In this document: positions 37,885 through 47,848 of the stretch, piece by piece | Position numbering within the stretch: position 1 is the first letter of the stretch | Layout of the letters: each line of letters starts with the position of its first letter | Assembly: GCF_008831285.2 (NCBI RefSeq) | Contig: NC_045138.2 | Location: forward strand, 1 to 64,000 | Reading direction: 5' to 3' | Origin: Nymphaea colorata | Lineage: Eukaryota > Streptophyta > Magnoliopsida > Nymphaeales > Nymphaeaceae | Length of the DNA: 64,000 nt | Translations under genes and position numbers: made by a program | The notes under the pieces: generated by a model | Seen by the model: the letters and a program-made list of their open reading frames with translations, nothing else | What the model was told of the DNA's origin: nothing | Databases searched by the model: none

Positions 37885-39386
37885 CTTATGAAATAATGAC
37901 TCTCTTGCTAATTCATCAACTCCTGCCTACGTTTTTCCTTTGCTTCAATATGTTATCTGCGTAAATAATTTGACATCTAGTACATAATTGTTTCATGTTC
38001 CTAGCCATCAAGATAGAGATTTATTATAGAAGAGAGGAGCTTCAGTATTGGAGGTTCAATAACCTATTCAAATATCAAAGAGCGGGAACATGTTCGGAAG
38101 TTTTTCAAATTTGAGTATGAAAATAATCTGATCTCATCAAGATGCGTTAAGACATGAAGATTAAGTCGATAATCCCAAAAGTTGTCTAGTAGTTGTAAAT
38201 TTGGAAGGAAAGGATGTTAAGCATGTATAAAGGAAAAACTAGGTAAGGAGGGTGTTAGGCATGTATAAAGGAAAAACTAAGGAGTAAGATCAAGGTACAT
38301 CTTAAAACGCAGTCTAAAAGGGTCTTGTGACAAACTGTTATTGTACTAGAAATCTGCTTCAAAAGATAGGACAGATTCATGAAATACTATAACACAATTT
38401 TTGATGGATCTGCCTCATTTTCTGAGGCAGATTCAAGGGCGAGACAATAACACCCTGATGCGAAACACGAATGAATACTGTCCAATATGGCAAATATAAA
38501 TCTTCTACGTAAGTCAATTCCGTTAATTTACACTTTTAAAGGCTACGTTAAAATTTTTAGTCTAGTTTTTCCTTTCACAAACACCCTAGAAATGTTCAAC
38601 CCCGTCACACAAAAGAAACAGTGCAGTTCAGTCACTTCAAAAAAAAAAAAACCCCTCCTTTTACCCTTACAAGGTTGCAAGGAACACTGGGACATTTGGT
38701 CTTTTGGGGTGAGTGAATGTTTTATGATATGCATCAACTATTAAAGCAGATTCATAAACACTTATTCAAGTGGTTCATGAATCTACTTTAATGTATGGAA
38801 TAGATTCATAAAACACTTACGCAGTGTTTATCATGCCCTTTCAGTCCTGAAGATACACTTGCCTGTTCAGGTCCGAACATATAACATTGACCATGTAACG
38901 GCGGGCATATATAGTAGCCAAGTCGGAGGAGAGTTATGAATGACGTTGCTTAATTTGCTGAAAGTCTCGTAGAGGAAATTCATTTAAAAATTCTTTGTCA
39001 AGATTATACTTTTCTGCAATCAGACAGAGAGTTAAGTACTTCAAAGAACTGATGCATTTGGCTAAGCAGTTATCTTGATCCACCAATCATGCTATATTAC
39101 CATGTGATCAAGTCAACTTTACTAAAACTATTCTGAAAATAAAAATTCTAAAGTGCTTAATTAATTGGTGAAACTTCTAATAGTTGAACTCCGTAGCAAA
39201 AATGAGAAGGCCTTGTTGGCCTTTGCTGCAAATCCCTATTGTGGCCTTCTATGCAACTAACGCATGTTAGCCTGCAAGAAAAGCTATGGTAGTGGGGAGG
39301 ACTACATGTGGGCATGTGTGGGCAGTTGCCCACACAGCGCCATAAATTTTATTTATTTTCATCATAATGGCATCAGATAGGATTTG
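37143..39386. other. Inverted copy of flank 15294-17558
   Basis: Reverse complement of the left-arm flank with the same foldbacks and microsatellite. There are single-base differences, for example one G fewer near 37536 than at 17154. No gene recognised. Confidence 0.9.
37821..37883. repeat. (AT)n microsatellite
   Basis: Inverted-arm counterpart of 16806-16869, nearly the same length. Confidence 0.97.
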
Positions 39387-39391
39387 GATAT
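39387..39391. repeat. Target-site duplication GATAT (right copy, 5' side)
   Basis: It abuts the TG of the 5' LTR and is repeated at 54633-54637. It is the complement of ATATC at the left copy, as expected for the same insertion seen inverted. Confidence 0.9.
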
Positions 39392-39620
39392 TGTAATCAC
39401 CCCAATTTTTTTTAAGGACTATGATGTTTTATCCAAGTGCGAAATTCAAATTTAGGCACGAGATTTTCAAATACAACTTTCAGGTCCAAATTAAATCCAA
39501 AATACTACTCTCAGATCCAAATTAAATTCAAAATAGAACTTTCAGATCCAAATTAAATCCAAATACTAATTTAGATCCAAACCCAAGTTCAGATCCAAAT
39601 CAATCATTTAAGACTAATTT

Positions 39621-40020
39621 GCCCTTTCTTTTGACCAAAAACCTCCTTTTTAGAGGGTGATTTTAGTCTTTTTTAAACAAGACCGATTTGCCCTCCTTTT
39701 GATCAAAAAACCTCCTTTAGAGGGTGATTTTAGTCTTTTTTAAACAAGACCGATTTGCCCCTCCTTTTTGATCAAAAAACCTCCTTTTAAGGGTGATTTT
39801 AGTCTTTTTCAAACAAGACCGATTTGCCCCTCTTTTTGACCAAAAAACCTCCTTTTAGAGAGTGATTTTAGTCTTTTTGGTAAACAAGACCAATTTACCC
39901 CTCCTTTTGACCAAAAAACATCCTTTTAGAGGGTAATTTTAGTCTTTTTGGGTGGACAAGACCGATTTGCCCTTCCTTTGGCCAAAAAAATCTCCTTTTG
40001 GAGGGTGATTTTAGTCTTTT
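39621..40020 (+). repeat. LTR minisatellite, about 67-bp unit, six copies
   Basis: Units contain GATTTTAGTCTTTTT, then ACAAGACCGATTTGCCC, then CCTCCTTTTAGAGGG. They sit immediately upstream of the TATA box, where promoter elements are expected. The same array occurs in every other LTR (3' LTR 52068-52470; left 2221-2617 and about 14652-15064; middle about 35921-36333). Several units in this copy have one-base losses not seen in the left copy. Confidence 0.9.
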
Positions 40021-40063
40021 ATGTCAAAAAATTCAAATTTTGGGTTTTGGCTCCAAAATCCTC

Positions 40064-40071
40064 TATAAATA
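40064..40071 (+). promoter_or_regulatory. LTR TATA box
   Basis: CTCTATAAATACCCCC is a strong plant TATA context. Equivalent boxes: 52514-52521 (3' LTR), 14602-14609 and 2169-2176 (left element), 35868-35875 (middle). Transcription should start about 30 bases downstream. Confidence 0.75.
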
Positions 40072-40287
40072 CCCCCCCATATCCTCCCTCTTGGGCAAGA
40101 TTGGTCCTTGGGAGAAACTCTAGTGTATTCTCACTTGAAGACTTAGAGTTTCTCTTGAGCTCTCTCTCTCTCCCTCTCCCTCTTTTCATTTCCTTCTCCA
40201 ACTTAGAGCAAGCACTCTTGGAGCTTCATTCAAAAGGGGATCTTCAAGTGAAGGTGTTCATCTTTCTTAAGTCATTTCCCATTAGAG

Positions 40288-40293
40288 GTATGT
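40288..40293 (+). promoter_or_regulatory. Putative 5' splice site in LTR leader
   Basis: AGAG|GTATGTAATC matches the plant donor consensus. It lies about 220 bases after the TATA box and is unchanged in all six LTRs, including the diverged one at 27979. Possible acceptors are at 43480, 44871 and 47847, each followed by a start codon. Confidence 0.5.
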
Positions 40294-40404
40294 AATCTTC
40301 ATCCCTCTCATTTCTCTCTTCTTTCTTTTCATTAATATTCTTATTATTATGTTATTTCTTTTTCTTAAATATAGTCTTATTGTTGTTTTCATTTCTCTTC
40401 ACAT

Positions 40405-41015
40405 CTTCATCTCCCCATGGCCAAAGGAGATAGCACTCAACCTCTTTTTAGAGACAAGAGACTATGCTCAAATGCACCGAGAGCATGAGAAGATGAGATG
40501 ATATTTTATTTTATGATTAAATCATGCTCTTTCAAGTATTCTTGTTGTTCTTGTTCTTTCTCTTTATCAATATCTTCTTGCTCTTTCTTCTATTCAATAT
40601 ATATTCTTGTTGTTGTTATTCTTTTCCTTAATGAATATATTTTTGTGTTATTGTTATTTCATTTCTTCAATATAGTCTTATTCTTGTTATTTGATTTCTT
40701 CGTTATTGTTTTTCTTTCTACATTTTCTCCTCATCTTCATCTCCCCACGGCTAAAGAAGGTAGCTCTCAATCTCTTTTTAGAGACAAGAAGCTATAATCA
40801 AAGTGCACCGGGAGCATGGAAAGATGAGATGATCTTTCATTTTAATCATGTTCTTTCTTTTCATGAATACATTCTTATTGTTCTTTTGTTTCCTCTTATT
40901 TTCCTCTCTTCCTCATTTCTCCATGGCCAAAAGAGATAGCTCTCAATCTCTATTTTAGAGTCAAGAGGCTATACTCAAGTGCACCGGGAACATGAGAAGA
41001 TGAGGTGGTATATCA
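40405..41015 (+). repeat. Three repeated modules starting CCATGGCCAAA in the LTR
   Basis: Each module is about 90 bp. It follows a pyrimidine-rich run and begins CCATGGCCAAAGGAGATAGC (CCACGGCTAAAG in the second), then has AGAGACAAGAGGCTAT, GTGCACCGGGAGCATG and AAGATGAGATG. The first could encode a peptide of about 23 residues starting MAKGDSTQ, while the other two stop sooner. The 3' LTR has a single hybrid module at 52868. Confidence 0.8.
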
Positions 41016-42689
41016 ATTCATAGTTACATCATATCTTCCCTCCTAATTGAACTTTGCTTTTTTTCATCATCCTCTTTCTTTCTTTCCTTCCTTGAAAGCT
41101 ATCTATATATTATGCATGCATAGTTGCTTAGTTCTTTACTTACATGTGAATGCATGTCGGGAATGAGAGTGTGGTTTGGGGACTTTTTATTTTCATATTA
41201 ATCTTTGAGGTTGGGACTTGTCCAACCCGGGATAAACCCTCACGAAAATGTACATGTTAATATGCATTTCCATATCATTTTGCACTAGTTTCCTTCTTAA
41301 TCATCACATTAGGAACCCTAACGAGTGCCTCGTTATGTTGCTTGTTTTCTTCCATACCCAACGGTAGAAGAAATATATCTCTTACAACAAACCAAATAAT
41401 AACATTCTATGCTTATATAAATCATATTTTCTAAAACATTTTCAAAAGAACCTTCTAACATGGCCTTAAGGACATAGCTTAGACTCTTGCATGAGTCCAA
41501 ACTCCCCTCCGGCCCACATTAAATTTGAAGTTGGTAATTTTAAGTTGTTCCTTGATTTTTCTAATCTTGTGAAGGTATGGATGTATACACATGTTATATA
41601 CATTTATGCCAACATGATGACCCTCATATTTCTCTCTCTATGCTTTCACTTTCTATTTTATAAATTTTCATATGTGCATGAATACGTATGTACATGTGCT
41701 CCATCTCCTCTCTTTCAAATATTTATTCCTCTTTTCAAGACAAATATCTTCTCTTATAACATTTCTCATACCCATATATGCGTATGATATTTTTCTTTTC
41801 CTCTAAAATCTCTATTTCTCTTCGAATCAATACATCTTTTTCTCTTAAACTTTCATATATGTGTATATGTGATGGTATGTACACATGTATGCATGTCTTT
41901 CTTTATATCTCTCTTTCCTTTCATAAGAGTGTTTTATCTCTTGTATTCTTTTTAACATTCTCACCTCATTAACTTTCTATTTACCAACTTCAATAAGACC
42001 ACAAACCAAGTAATGACCCAATATTGGAATCATACTTGATGTCTACAATCTCTATCCCTTTTCAAAAACTTTTCCTTCTTATATACAATAATTATAATAA
42101 TGAAATCTTAGATGTATGTTGTGGTAGGAATGACATTAGATAAATGTTGTGGTAGGAATGTTTTACATTTTTTTCAATCATATAGGATAAATGCATCCAT
42201 GCATTCTCACTCACTTTATTTCATTTATGATCACAAGCACCTCTCCAAAGGAACTTAAGCAAGAAGGGATGGAGCTCTAGCTAGGTGGTAACCGAATTAG
42301 AGCAAAATCTCAAACCTACTTAAAGTCTTAAGAGAACACTAAAGTGATTTCAAAATGTTTTCACAAGTTTTTCAAATGATATTTACTAGTTTCACTTTTT
42401 CCTCAAAACATTTCACATTTTCAAGCAATTATTCAAGAACCCTTTCAAAATTTGAAACTCCAAACTTTCAATATTTTCTACACCGCATATAGAATCAAAA
42501 AGATGTTTAAGTTAAAACTAAATGCATCAATGATAAACATAGTCCTTGGGTTGATTACCCCCGGTAAAGGTGCCGGGAACGGTCGATCCTCGTACCGACG
42601 GGCGAGTCCCTTTCTTTCCTCTTTCAAAACAAAAACCTTATTTTTCTGGAGCACTCCAAAACCAATGAAAATTTTGGGATGCAAACAGA

Positions 42690-42710
42690 TGGCGACCGTG
42701 ATGGGACCCG
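42690..42710 (+). promoter_or_regulatory. Primer binding site of right element
   Basis: TGGCGACCGTGATGGGAC starts two bases (GA) after the 5' LTR. It is tRNA-Arg-like, as in the left copy. Confidence 0.7.
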
Positions 42711-43473
42711 TCATCGTTTGGCTATGATTATTGATGCATTTTCCCTAATTTGAACATCTCATGTATTGCCAATGATAAAGCATGTCCCCTATTTTGGCCT
42801 CGACCCCATTGGCATTTCATTGCATTGTTTGATGATTGTAAATGTTTTCTTGCACATAGGATTAATTGAGAATGATCAATCATGTTCACACATATTTATG
42901 ATCACATACCACCCTTCTCAATTTAGAAGTTGTTTGAAAGCCATGTTTGCTCTTCTATTTTAATCTTCAAACTTAGGCAACATTGCATTAGAGACAACTC
43001 AATTTATATGATTTCTCATATTTCAAAATTCCTCATACCTATTTGTCCCGGTCATCATGTTGCCGGGCTTGGTCTTTGGCGGTAGCACAACACTAAGCCT
43101 TACAACTAGACCACACCTTGGGCGGGAACGCCCCCTCGTTAGTACCATGAGTGGTAATTTATGGTATATCGACGAGTGATCAAGAAGAAGTTGATGAACT
43201 CTACCCTTAGTTGCCTAAGGAAGAATCTATGCTCGTACTAAGCCATTTGGCTAAGGTATATAAGCATAACTTGATATCGGATTATCGTGACACAAAATTA
43301 TCTCAATTAGGTTCATATACCCAATTTTTAAAAAAAAAAAAAAAGAAAATTATTTCATGATGGATGTTAATGTGCGTGAAACCTTATGTGATGATTTGCA
43401 ACCTCATTCCACACATCTACCTCATATTGTCTTTGTCAACCTAGTCAATGTTTTCCACTAATTCAATTTTTAT

Positions 43474-43480
43474 CTTTTAG
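43474..43480 (+). promoter_or_regulatory. Acceptor-like site before ORF1
   Basis: ATTTTTATCTTTTAG ends 14 bases before the ORF1 ATG at 43495, with a CTAAT branch-like word just upstream. Used with the donor at 40288 it would remove about 3.2 kb of leader. Confidence 0.4.
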
Positions 43481-43494
43481 AGTCATCATTCAAG

Positions 43495-44713
43495 ATGTAT
43501 TCTTTCCAACATGGTGTCACATTCCCTTATGATCACATCCTTTTTGGGGAAGGTCCCGAACGGTCCACCTACATTTTCTTGAGTCTCAACCTTTGGCTCC
43601 CGAATGGTATCGGACTTGGCATCCCACCTTCTCTCGGATGTTTCCTTCTTACTTTGAAGAATGTGGGCTAGAGACAGTGGCAGCTGGAGGAATGCAGTCA
43701 GTTAATGGAAATTTGGTACATGCAATCGCCGAGCGTTGGAACCCAAGGACCTCCTCTTTTTGGTTTCCATGGGGAGAAATGACAATATTACTAGATGAAT
43801 TTGCCAAAATACTAGACCTCCCTACCCCAACTTGTGACCCAAATGATCTATTGGAAAAACAATTCCTTATGAACCCAACCAAGGTCAATGCAAATGACCT
43901 CATTGCTCACTTTACTGGACGGAAAACTTGGCCTTTAATAGAAAACCATAAAAATCAAAGCATCAACATGAAAAATTTGTATGAAGAATTTGGAACCTAT
44001 GTTGAACCTTCTACCCTACCTCGAAAAGCCATAGGGAGAATTAAACATTGTATGATGCTCTGCACAGTATGAGTGACCCTTTTTACCAATGGAAGTGACC
44101 TTTTAGATGTCCGTATTGCCCAACTTTTTCGAGTATGGGGCATAGAGGGACCTGACACTTGTCAGTAGCAATGACAGCCTTAGCCTTCCTTTACCGAGGA
44201 CTCACCCGCTTTACCATTGAAGATATCGACTTCATAGAAGGATGCACATATGCTTTACAATTGTGGTTCCTCAAGCATGCGGGACCCCAAGCCAGTCTAT
44301 TCAGAAACACTGATGGATCATTGACAACCTTGGAGCAATACCGTCGTTTGATCGAGCAATTGAATGAAGGAGAGATCATTTGGGATTATTGTGATCGTCG
44401 GCAGAGCCTACCCTGATACACTCACCATCATCATGGGCGTACCACACTCTTGGGCCCTTACTTCATAGTTGATTATTGTGCTGATAGATGTATGAGACAG
44501 TTCTCTCAAAGGCAGAAGATGGTCTCTGTGCATGCACCAATTGGAGCTATTCCCGAATTTGACCTTAGTTCTCCTCAATGGACAGCATTGTTTGCAGTAG
44601 CTCGACAAGAATGGAAGACACAAATATCATACACTTGGTTCATAGGCCCAGTGGTGAAGAAGGAATATGCTGAGTGGTGGGATGCCAACCGACCACCATC
44701 CATCCTTTCCTAA
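43495..44713 (+). pseudogene. ORF1 with plant mobile domain, right copy
   Basis: It contains the GEMTILLDEFAKILD core, an internal stretch DIDFIEGCTYALQLWFLKHA, and the C-terminal DYCADRCMRQFSQRQ of the plant mobile domain, ending KEYAEWWDANRPPSILS. The stop after CTV (about 44070) and shifts near 44155 and 44420 are common to all copies. One T fewer near 43580 shifts the frame close to the start in this copy only. The protein is about 400 residues when the breaks are ignored. PMD proteins in plants act in transcriptional silencing and development. Its role in the element is unknown. Confidence 0.82.
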
Positions 44714-44885
44714 AAAGTTTTATGTTGTCAACTTTGTATTCCTTCTGTCGTTGTCATCTTTATTAGTATCTTTGAATGTAACTTTTAAAAACTTGTAATG
44801 CAATATGAACCTTCATTTTGTCATCATTTCCGTCCAATAACTCTATTTTCTTATGTCATAAGGTGAATACTTGAAAGCCAACAAG

Positions 44886-46616
44886 ATGGTTGAAACTAGA
44901 TCGCAAGCTAAGCAGACTCCTCAAAACGAGGCTTCATCCTCTGAACTCCGTCTAGAAACACTTGGCCTCCCAGCAATCGAGCCAGAAGCTTACTATATGT
45001 TCCGTTTGTTCATGGAGCGATTCATGAAAGAGCAAGAAGAGCAAAAGGCCTTGATGGTTACTCCAGAGCCGGACAATGAAAAGACTGCCAAGCAAAAAAG
45101 AAAGAAGAAAAACAAGTCTTTTGTTGAAAATCAGGATGAAGACCATTTGGGTTCAGATTCGACAACTAGTAAGGAAGAAAGACCCGAACTGTTTTCTCTC
45201 AAAAAGAAAAAGACAACAAAGAAAAATAAAAAGGGAAAAGATGTTATGATAGAAAACAGCTCACCCAGTCCTATCACCACTGAAAGTTCGGAAGAGAAGC
45301 CCAAAAGGAAGAGAAAACATACCAAGAAAGTAAAAAAGACAAAGAAATACATCACTAGCGGCAGCTCAGACAGTGAGAGTTCTGAAGGAAAAGTAAAGGA
45401 GATCAAGGGCAAAAAGAAAAAGATCAAGCCAGAATTGGTCGAATCAAGTGATGATGAAAGTCCGACTAAGCGCAGATTCTACGAAATGGAGAAAAGAATG
45501 AACAATCTTGAGCTTAGGGGGAAGGGAAAACGTTCATACTCATGTGAGGACTACTACCTTGGCATTGAAGGAGACGAAGACGTGAAAGGCTTGCCCAGAG
45601 AATTCATCAGATATGATGGAACCACTTGTCCACACATTCATCTTTCAACTTTTTTTAATGATTGCTACAAAATTCGGACAAATAACAGAGCTTTGTTCCG
45701 ATATTTTTCAAGAAGTCTTGAAGGCATTGCCGCACAATGGTATAAAGAAAATATCAATCCAATCGAGCTGAAGGAGTTTGACAAGTTGATTAACATGTTT
45801 GTTGAAAGATTCAAACAAAATGCTCCCATGGCTCCAACCCTCAGTACCATTTGCAGTCTTCGTCAGAAACAAGGAGAAAAGGCTCGAGAATTCATCCAAA
45901 AATGGAGAATGCAATGCAATAAGATGAAGGAGCCCATTTCTGAGACACAAGCCTTGTCACTCATTAGGAAAAATCTTGCCCAACCCTTGAAAAGTCTCAT
46001 CCGCAATGCCCCGATCAAAACCTTTGCTGAGTTGATTGAACAAGCAAACTCGATAGAAGAAGGAATTGAGGAAGGAGATTTTGATGGAATTATTGCTCCT
46101 AAGTACAAAGAAGATGGAAAGAAAGGAGGAAGGACACAGTTGCCCGCACACTTCATAGCCAATGCTGGCATTAGAAACGACCATGGCAATAACTACAAGC
46201 ATGACAAGGACGTCAGTTTCAAGAAGAACACGCAGTTTTTCAAAGGCGACGATGAAAGGAAAAACAAACACCCAGGTTGGAGCTACGACCGGAAATTCAC
46301 TCCTCTGAGCCAGTCTCGGGAGAAGATCCTGGAATACCTTCTCGCCAAAGGAACTATCGTCTTGCCAAAAGTATCAGAGCCTCCAAAAATTATGGGAGGA
46401 AATAAAGAAAAACTGTGCAAGTTTCATCGTACCCCTGGTCATGACACTGAGGATTGTTTTGTCCTCAAAAACATTATTCAAGACTTCATCAACAAAGATC
46501 TCAAGATTTGTGATGATAACACCCCTGAGATACTAAGGAATCCATTCCCTGACCACGGAAAGGCGGCAGTGGCCATGATCACTACAGGCACTCCACTTCC
46601 GTACCATCCACAATAG
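44886..46616 (+). CDS. Gag protein, right Tat element
   Basis: Open frame of 576 residues starting MVETRSQAK. It has the lysine/serine-rich N-terminal third, a gag domain (about residues 220-400) and a CKFHRTPGHDTEDC knuckle. The protein is identical to the left copy as far as I compared it. A possible acceptor (CTATTTTCTTATGTCATAAG) ends 15 bases before the ATG. The stop is TAG in CAA TAG CAC, with protease in frame after it, so readthrough or recoding is possible, but a simple Gln-to-stop mutation fits as well. Confidence 0.94.
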   Translation: MVETRSQAKQTPQNEASSSELRLETLGLPAIEPEAYYMFRLFMERFMKEQEEQKALMVTPEPDNEKTAKQKRKKKNKSFVENQDEDHLGSDSTTSKEERPELFSLKKKKTTKKNKKGKDVMIENSSPSPITTESSEEKPKRKRKHTKKVKKTKKYITSGSSDSESSEGKVKEIKGKKKKIKPELVESSDDESPTKRRFYEMEKRMNNLELRGKGKRSYSCEDYYLGIEGDEDVKGLPREFIRYDGTTCPHIHLSTFFNDCYKIRTNNRALFRYFSRSLEGIAAQWYKENINPIELKEFDKLINMFVERFKQNAPMAPTLSTICSLRQKQGEKAREFIQKWRMQCNKMKEPISETQALSLIRKNLAQPLKSLIRNAPIKTFAELIEQANSIEEGIEEGDFDGIIAPKYKEDGKKGGRTQLPAHFIANAGIRNDHGNNYKHDKDVSFKKNTQFFKGDDERKNKHPGWSYDRKFTPLSQSREKILEYLLAKGTIVLPKVSEPPKIMGGNKEKLCKFHRTPGHDTEDCFVLKNIIQDFINKDLKICDDNTPEILRNPFPDHGKAAVAMITTGTPLPYHPQ

Positions 46617-46655
46617 CACATTCTACCTTATATTGGGAGCAGCTCACACAAAGTC

Positions 46656-47327
46656 ATGGTGGTAGACCAAGGTAAGGAACCTCTAGATTTCATTGCTATG
46701 ATGAATGGTAGGATAGAAAGTTTGCCCAAGAAACTTCCTATGATTCCAAAGACTTTTATCTTACAAGGCGATGAATCATCAAATGACTCCTCAGATGAAG
46801 ATCCATGCTATTTGGACGTTCTCCCCTTGGAAGAATGTATGGATGAGCGAGACTCGATTCAAGCTTCTAAAAATCAGTCAATTACCTTCTCAGAAAAAGA
46901 CCTCTCAAAATGGAGATATTTCCATGAAGATGCTCTTTACATCGTTGTTCAGGTCAATGGGATGACGGTGCCACATGTTTTGATTGATGGAGGAAGTGGT
47001 TTGAATATTTGTCCTGATCTCACGGCTAAAACATTGGGGTTTCGTGAAAACAAATATCGTTCTGATAATACCAAGATCTACGGATACGATGGCCGAGGCA
47101 TGAACAGCAAAGGTACCCTCGACATGAATGTGATCATTGAAAATACTAGCCATTGTATTGTATTTCATGTGGTAGATGTACCACCATCATACAACCTGCT
47201 TTTGGGACGACCTTGGATCCATCAAGTACGAGGGATCCCATCCACTCTTCATCAATGCCTGAAATGGAATTTTGGTCCATCAATCATCACTGTCCGTGCT
47301 GAGGATCCAGTCAAGAGGTTGAGGTAA
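46656..47327 (+). CDS. Aspartic protease, right Tat element
   Basis: 223-residue frame with VLIDGGSGLNI as the active site and LLLGRPWIH downstream. The same frame as gag runs through from the gag TAG, so the ATG at 46656 need not be the true start and the 13 codons before it are also open. The frame ends in TAA, and the next segment continues in the same frame. Confidence 0.9.
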   Translation: MVVDQGKEPLDFIAMMNGRIESLPKKLPMIPKTFILQGDESSNDSSDEDPCYLDVLPLEECMDERDSIQASKNQSITFSEKDLSKWRYFHEDALYIVVQVNGMTVPHVLIDGGSGLNICPDLTAKTLGFRENKYRSDNTKIYGYDGRGMNSKGTLDMNVIIENTSHCIVFHVVDVPPSYNLLLGRPWIHQVRGIPSTLHQCLKWNFGPSIITVRAEDPVKRLR

Positions 47328-47330
47328 CCT

Positions 47331-47651
47331 ATGCTCCCTAGGCCAATTGATCCGGTAGATGTACCGAGCATAAGAACAACAAAGGACAGACCTTTGGAAG
47401 AATGGATGCAGAACATGGAGATAGAGGAACCATCTGGGAATGCTTATACTATTTCAAGCAATCGTGAAAGTTACCAAGAACACCTATTGTATGTTCATTT
47501 CATGAAAAACCCCAAGGGTTTTCAGTTGCTTCTGAAAGGTGGCTACCGTCCATTCACTGGCCTTGGGAAAAATGAAGTTGGCATCTTGCAACCGATTAGC
47601 ATCTCTTTTCAGATGAACATGAGAGGACTGGGATATCATGAAGGAATTTGA
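47331..47651 (+). CDS. G-patch-like segment, right Tat element
   Basis: Open for 106 codons in the gag/protease frame. Residues about 65-105 hold GGYRPFTGLGKNEVGI and MRGLGYHEG, a glycine spacing like a G-patch. The frame ends 198 bases before the RT ATG, and the gap has a pyrimidine-rich end typical of an intron 3' end. An intron between protease and RT is known for Ogre elements. I could not place a matching donor. Confidence 0.65.
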   Translation: MLPRPIDPVDVPSIRTTKDRPLEEWMQNMEIEEPSGNAYTISSNRESYQEHLLYVHFMKNPKGFQLLLKGGYRPFTGLGKNEVGILQPISISFQMNMRGLGYHEGI

Positions 47652-47825
47652 AGAAGATCTTGGGGCTAATAGTATTCACTTTTGTTTCAAAATCCTTCCA
47701 TGAATTTTGTAATTTTGAACATCTTTTTGTCTCGTCTCATGAGAGAACCCATTCTATGAACTAAGAACCTTTTTTTTATATATATGCAAATGCAAGTAAT
47801 TTTTTGTTGTCAATTTCGTCCAACT

Positions 47826-47847
47826 CTTTCCTTTTTTCTCTTTACAG
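47826..47847 (+). promoter_or_regulatory. Acceptor-like site before RT
   Basis: A 20-base pyrimidine run ending TTTACAG is followed at once by G-ATG of the RT frame. This is the most convincing 3' splice site in the element and lies where Ogre elements have an intron. Confidence 0.55.
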
Positions 47848-47848
47848 G

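Larger units (their letters stand above)
39392..42687 (+). repeat. 5' LTR of right Tat element (3296 bp)
   Basis: It starts TGTAATCACCCC and ends GGGATGCAAACA. Parts in order: 35-40 bp repeats of the word ATCCAAATTAAATCC (39480-39600), minisatellite (39621-40020), TATA box (40064), donor site (40288), three modules (ATG or ACG at 40417, 40747, 40923), then U5 with a GC-rich foldback near 42560. Confidence 0.94.
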
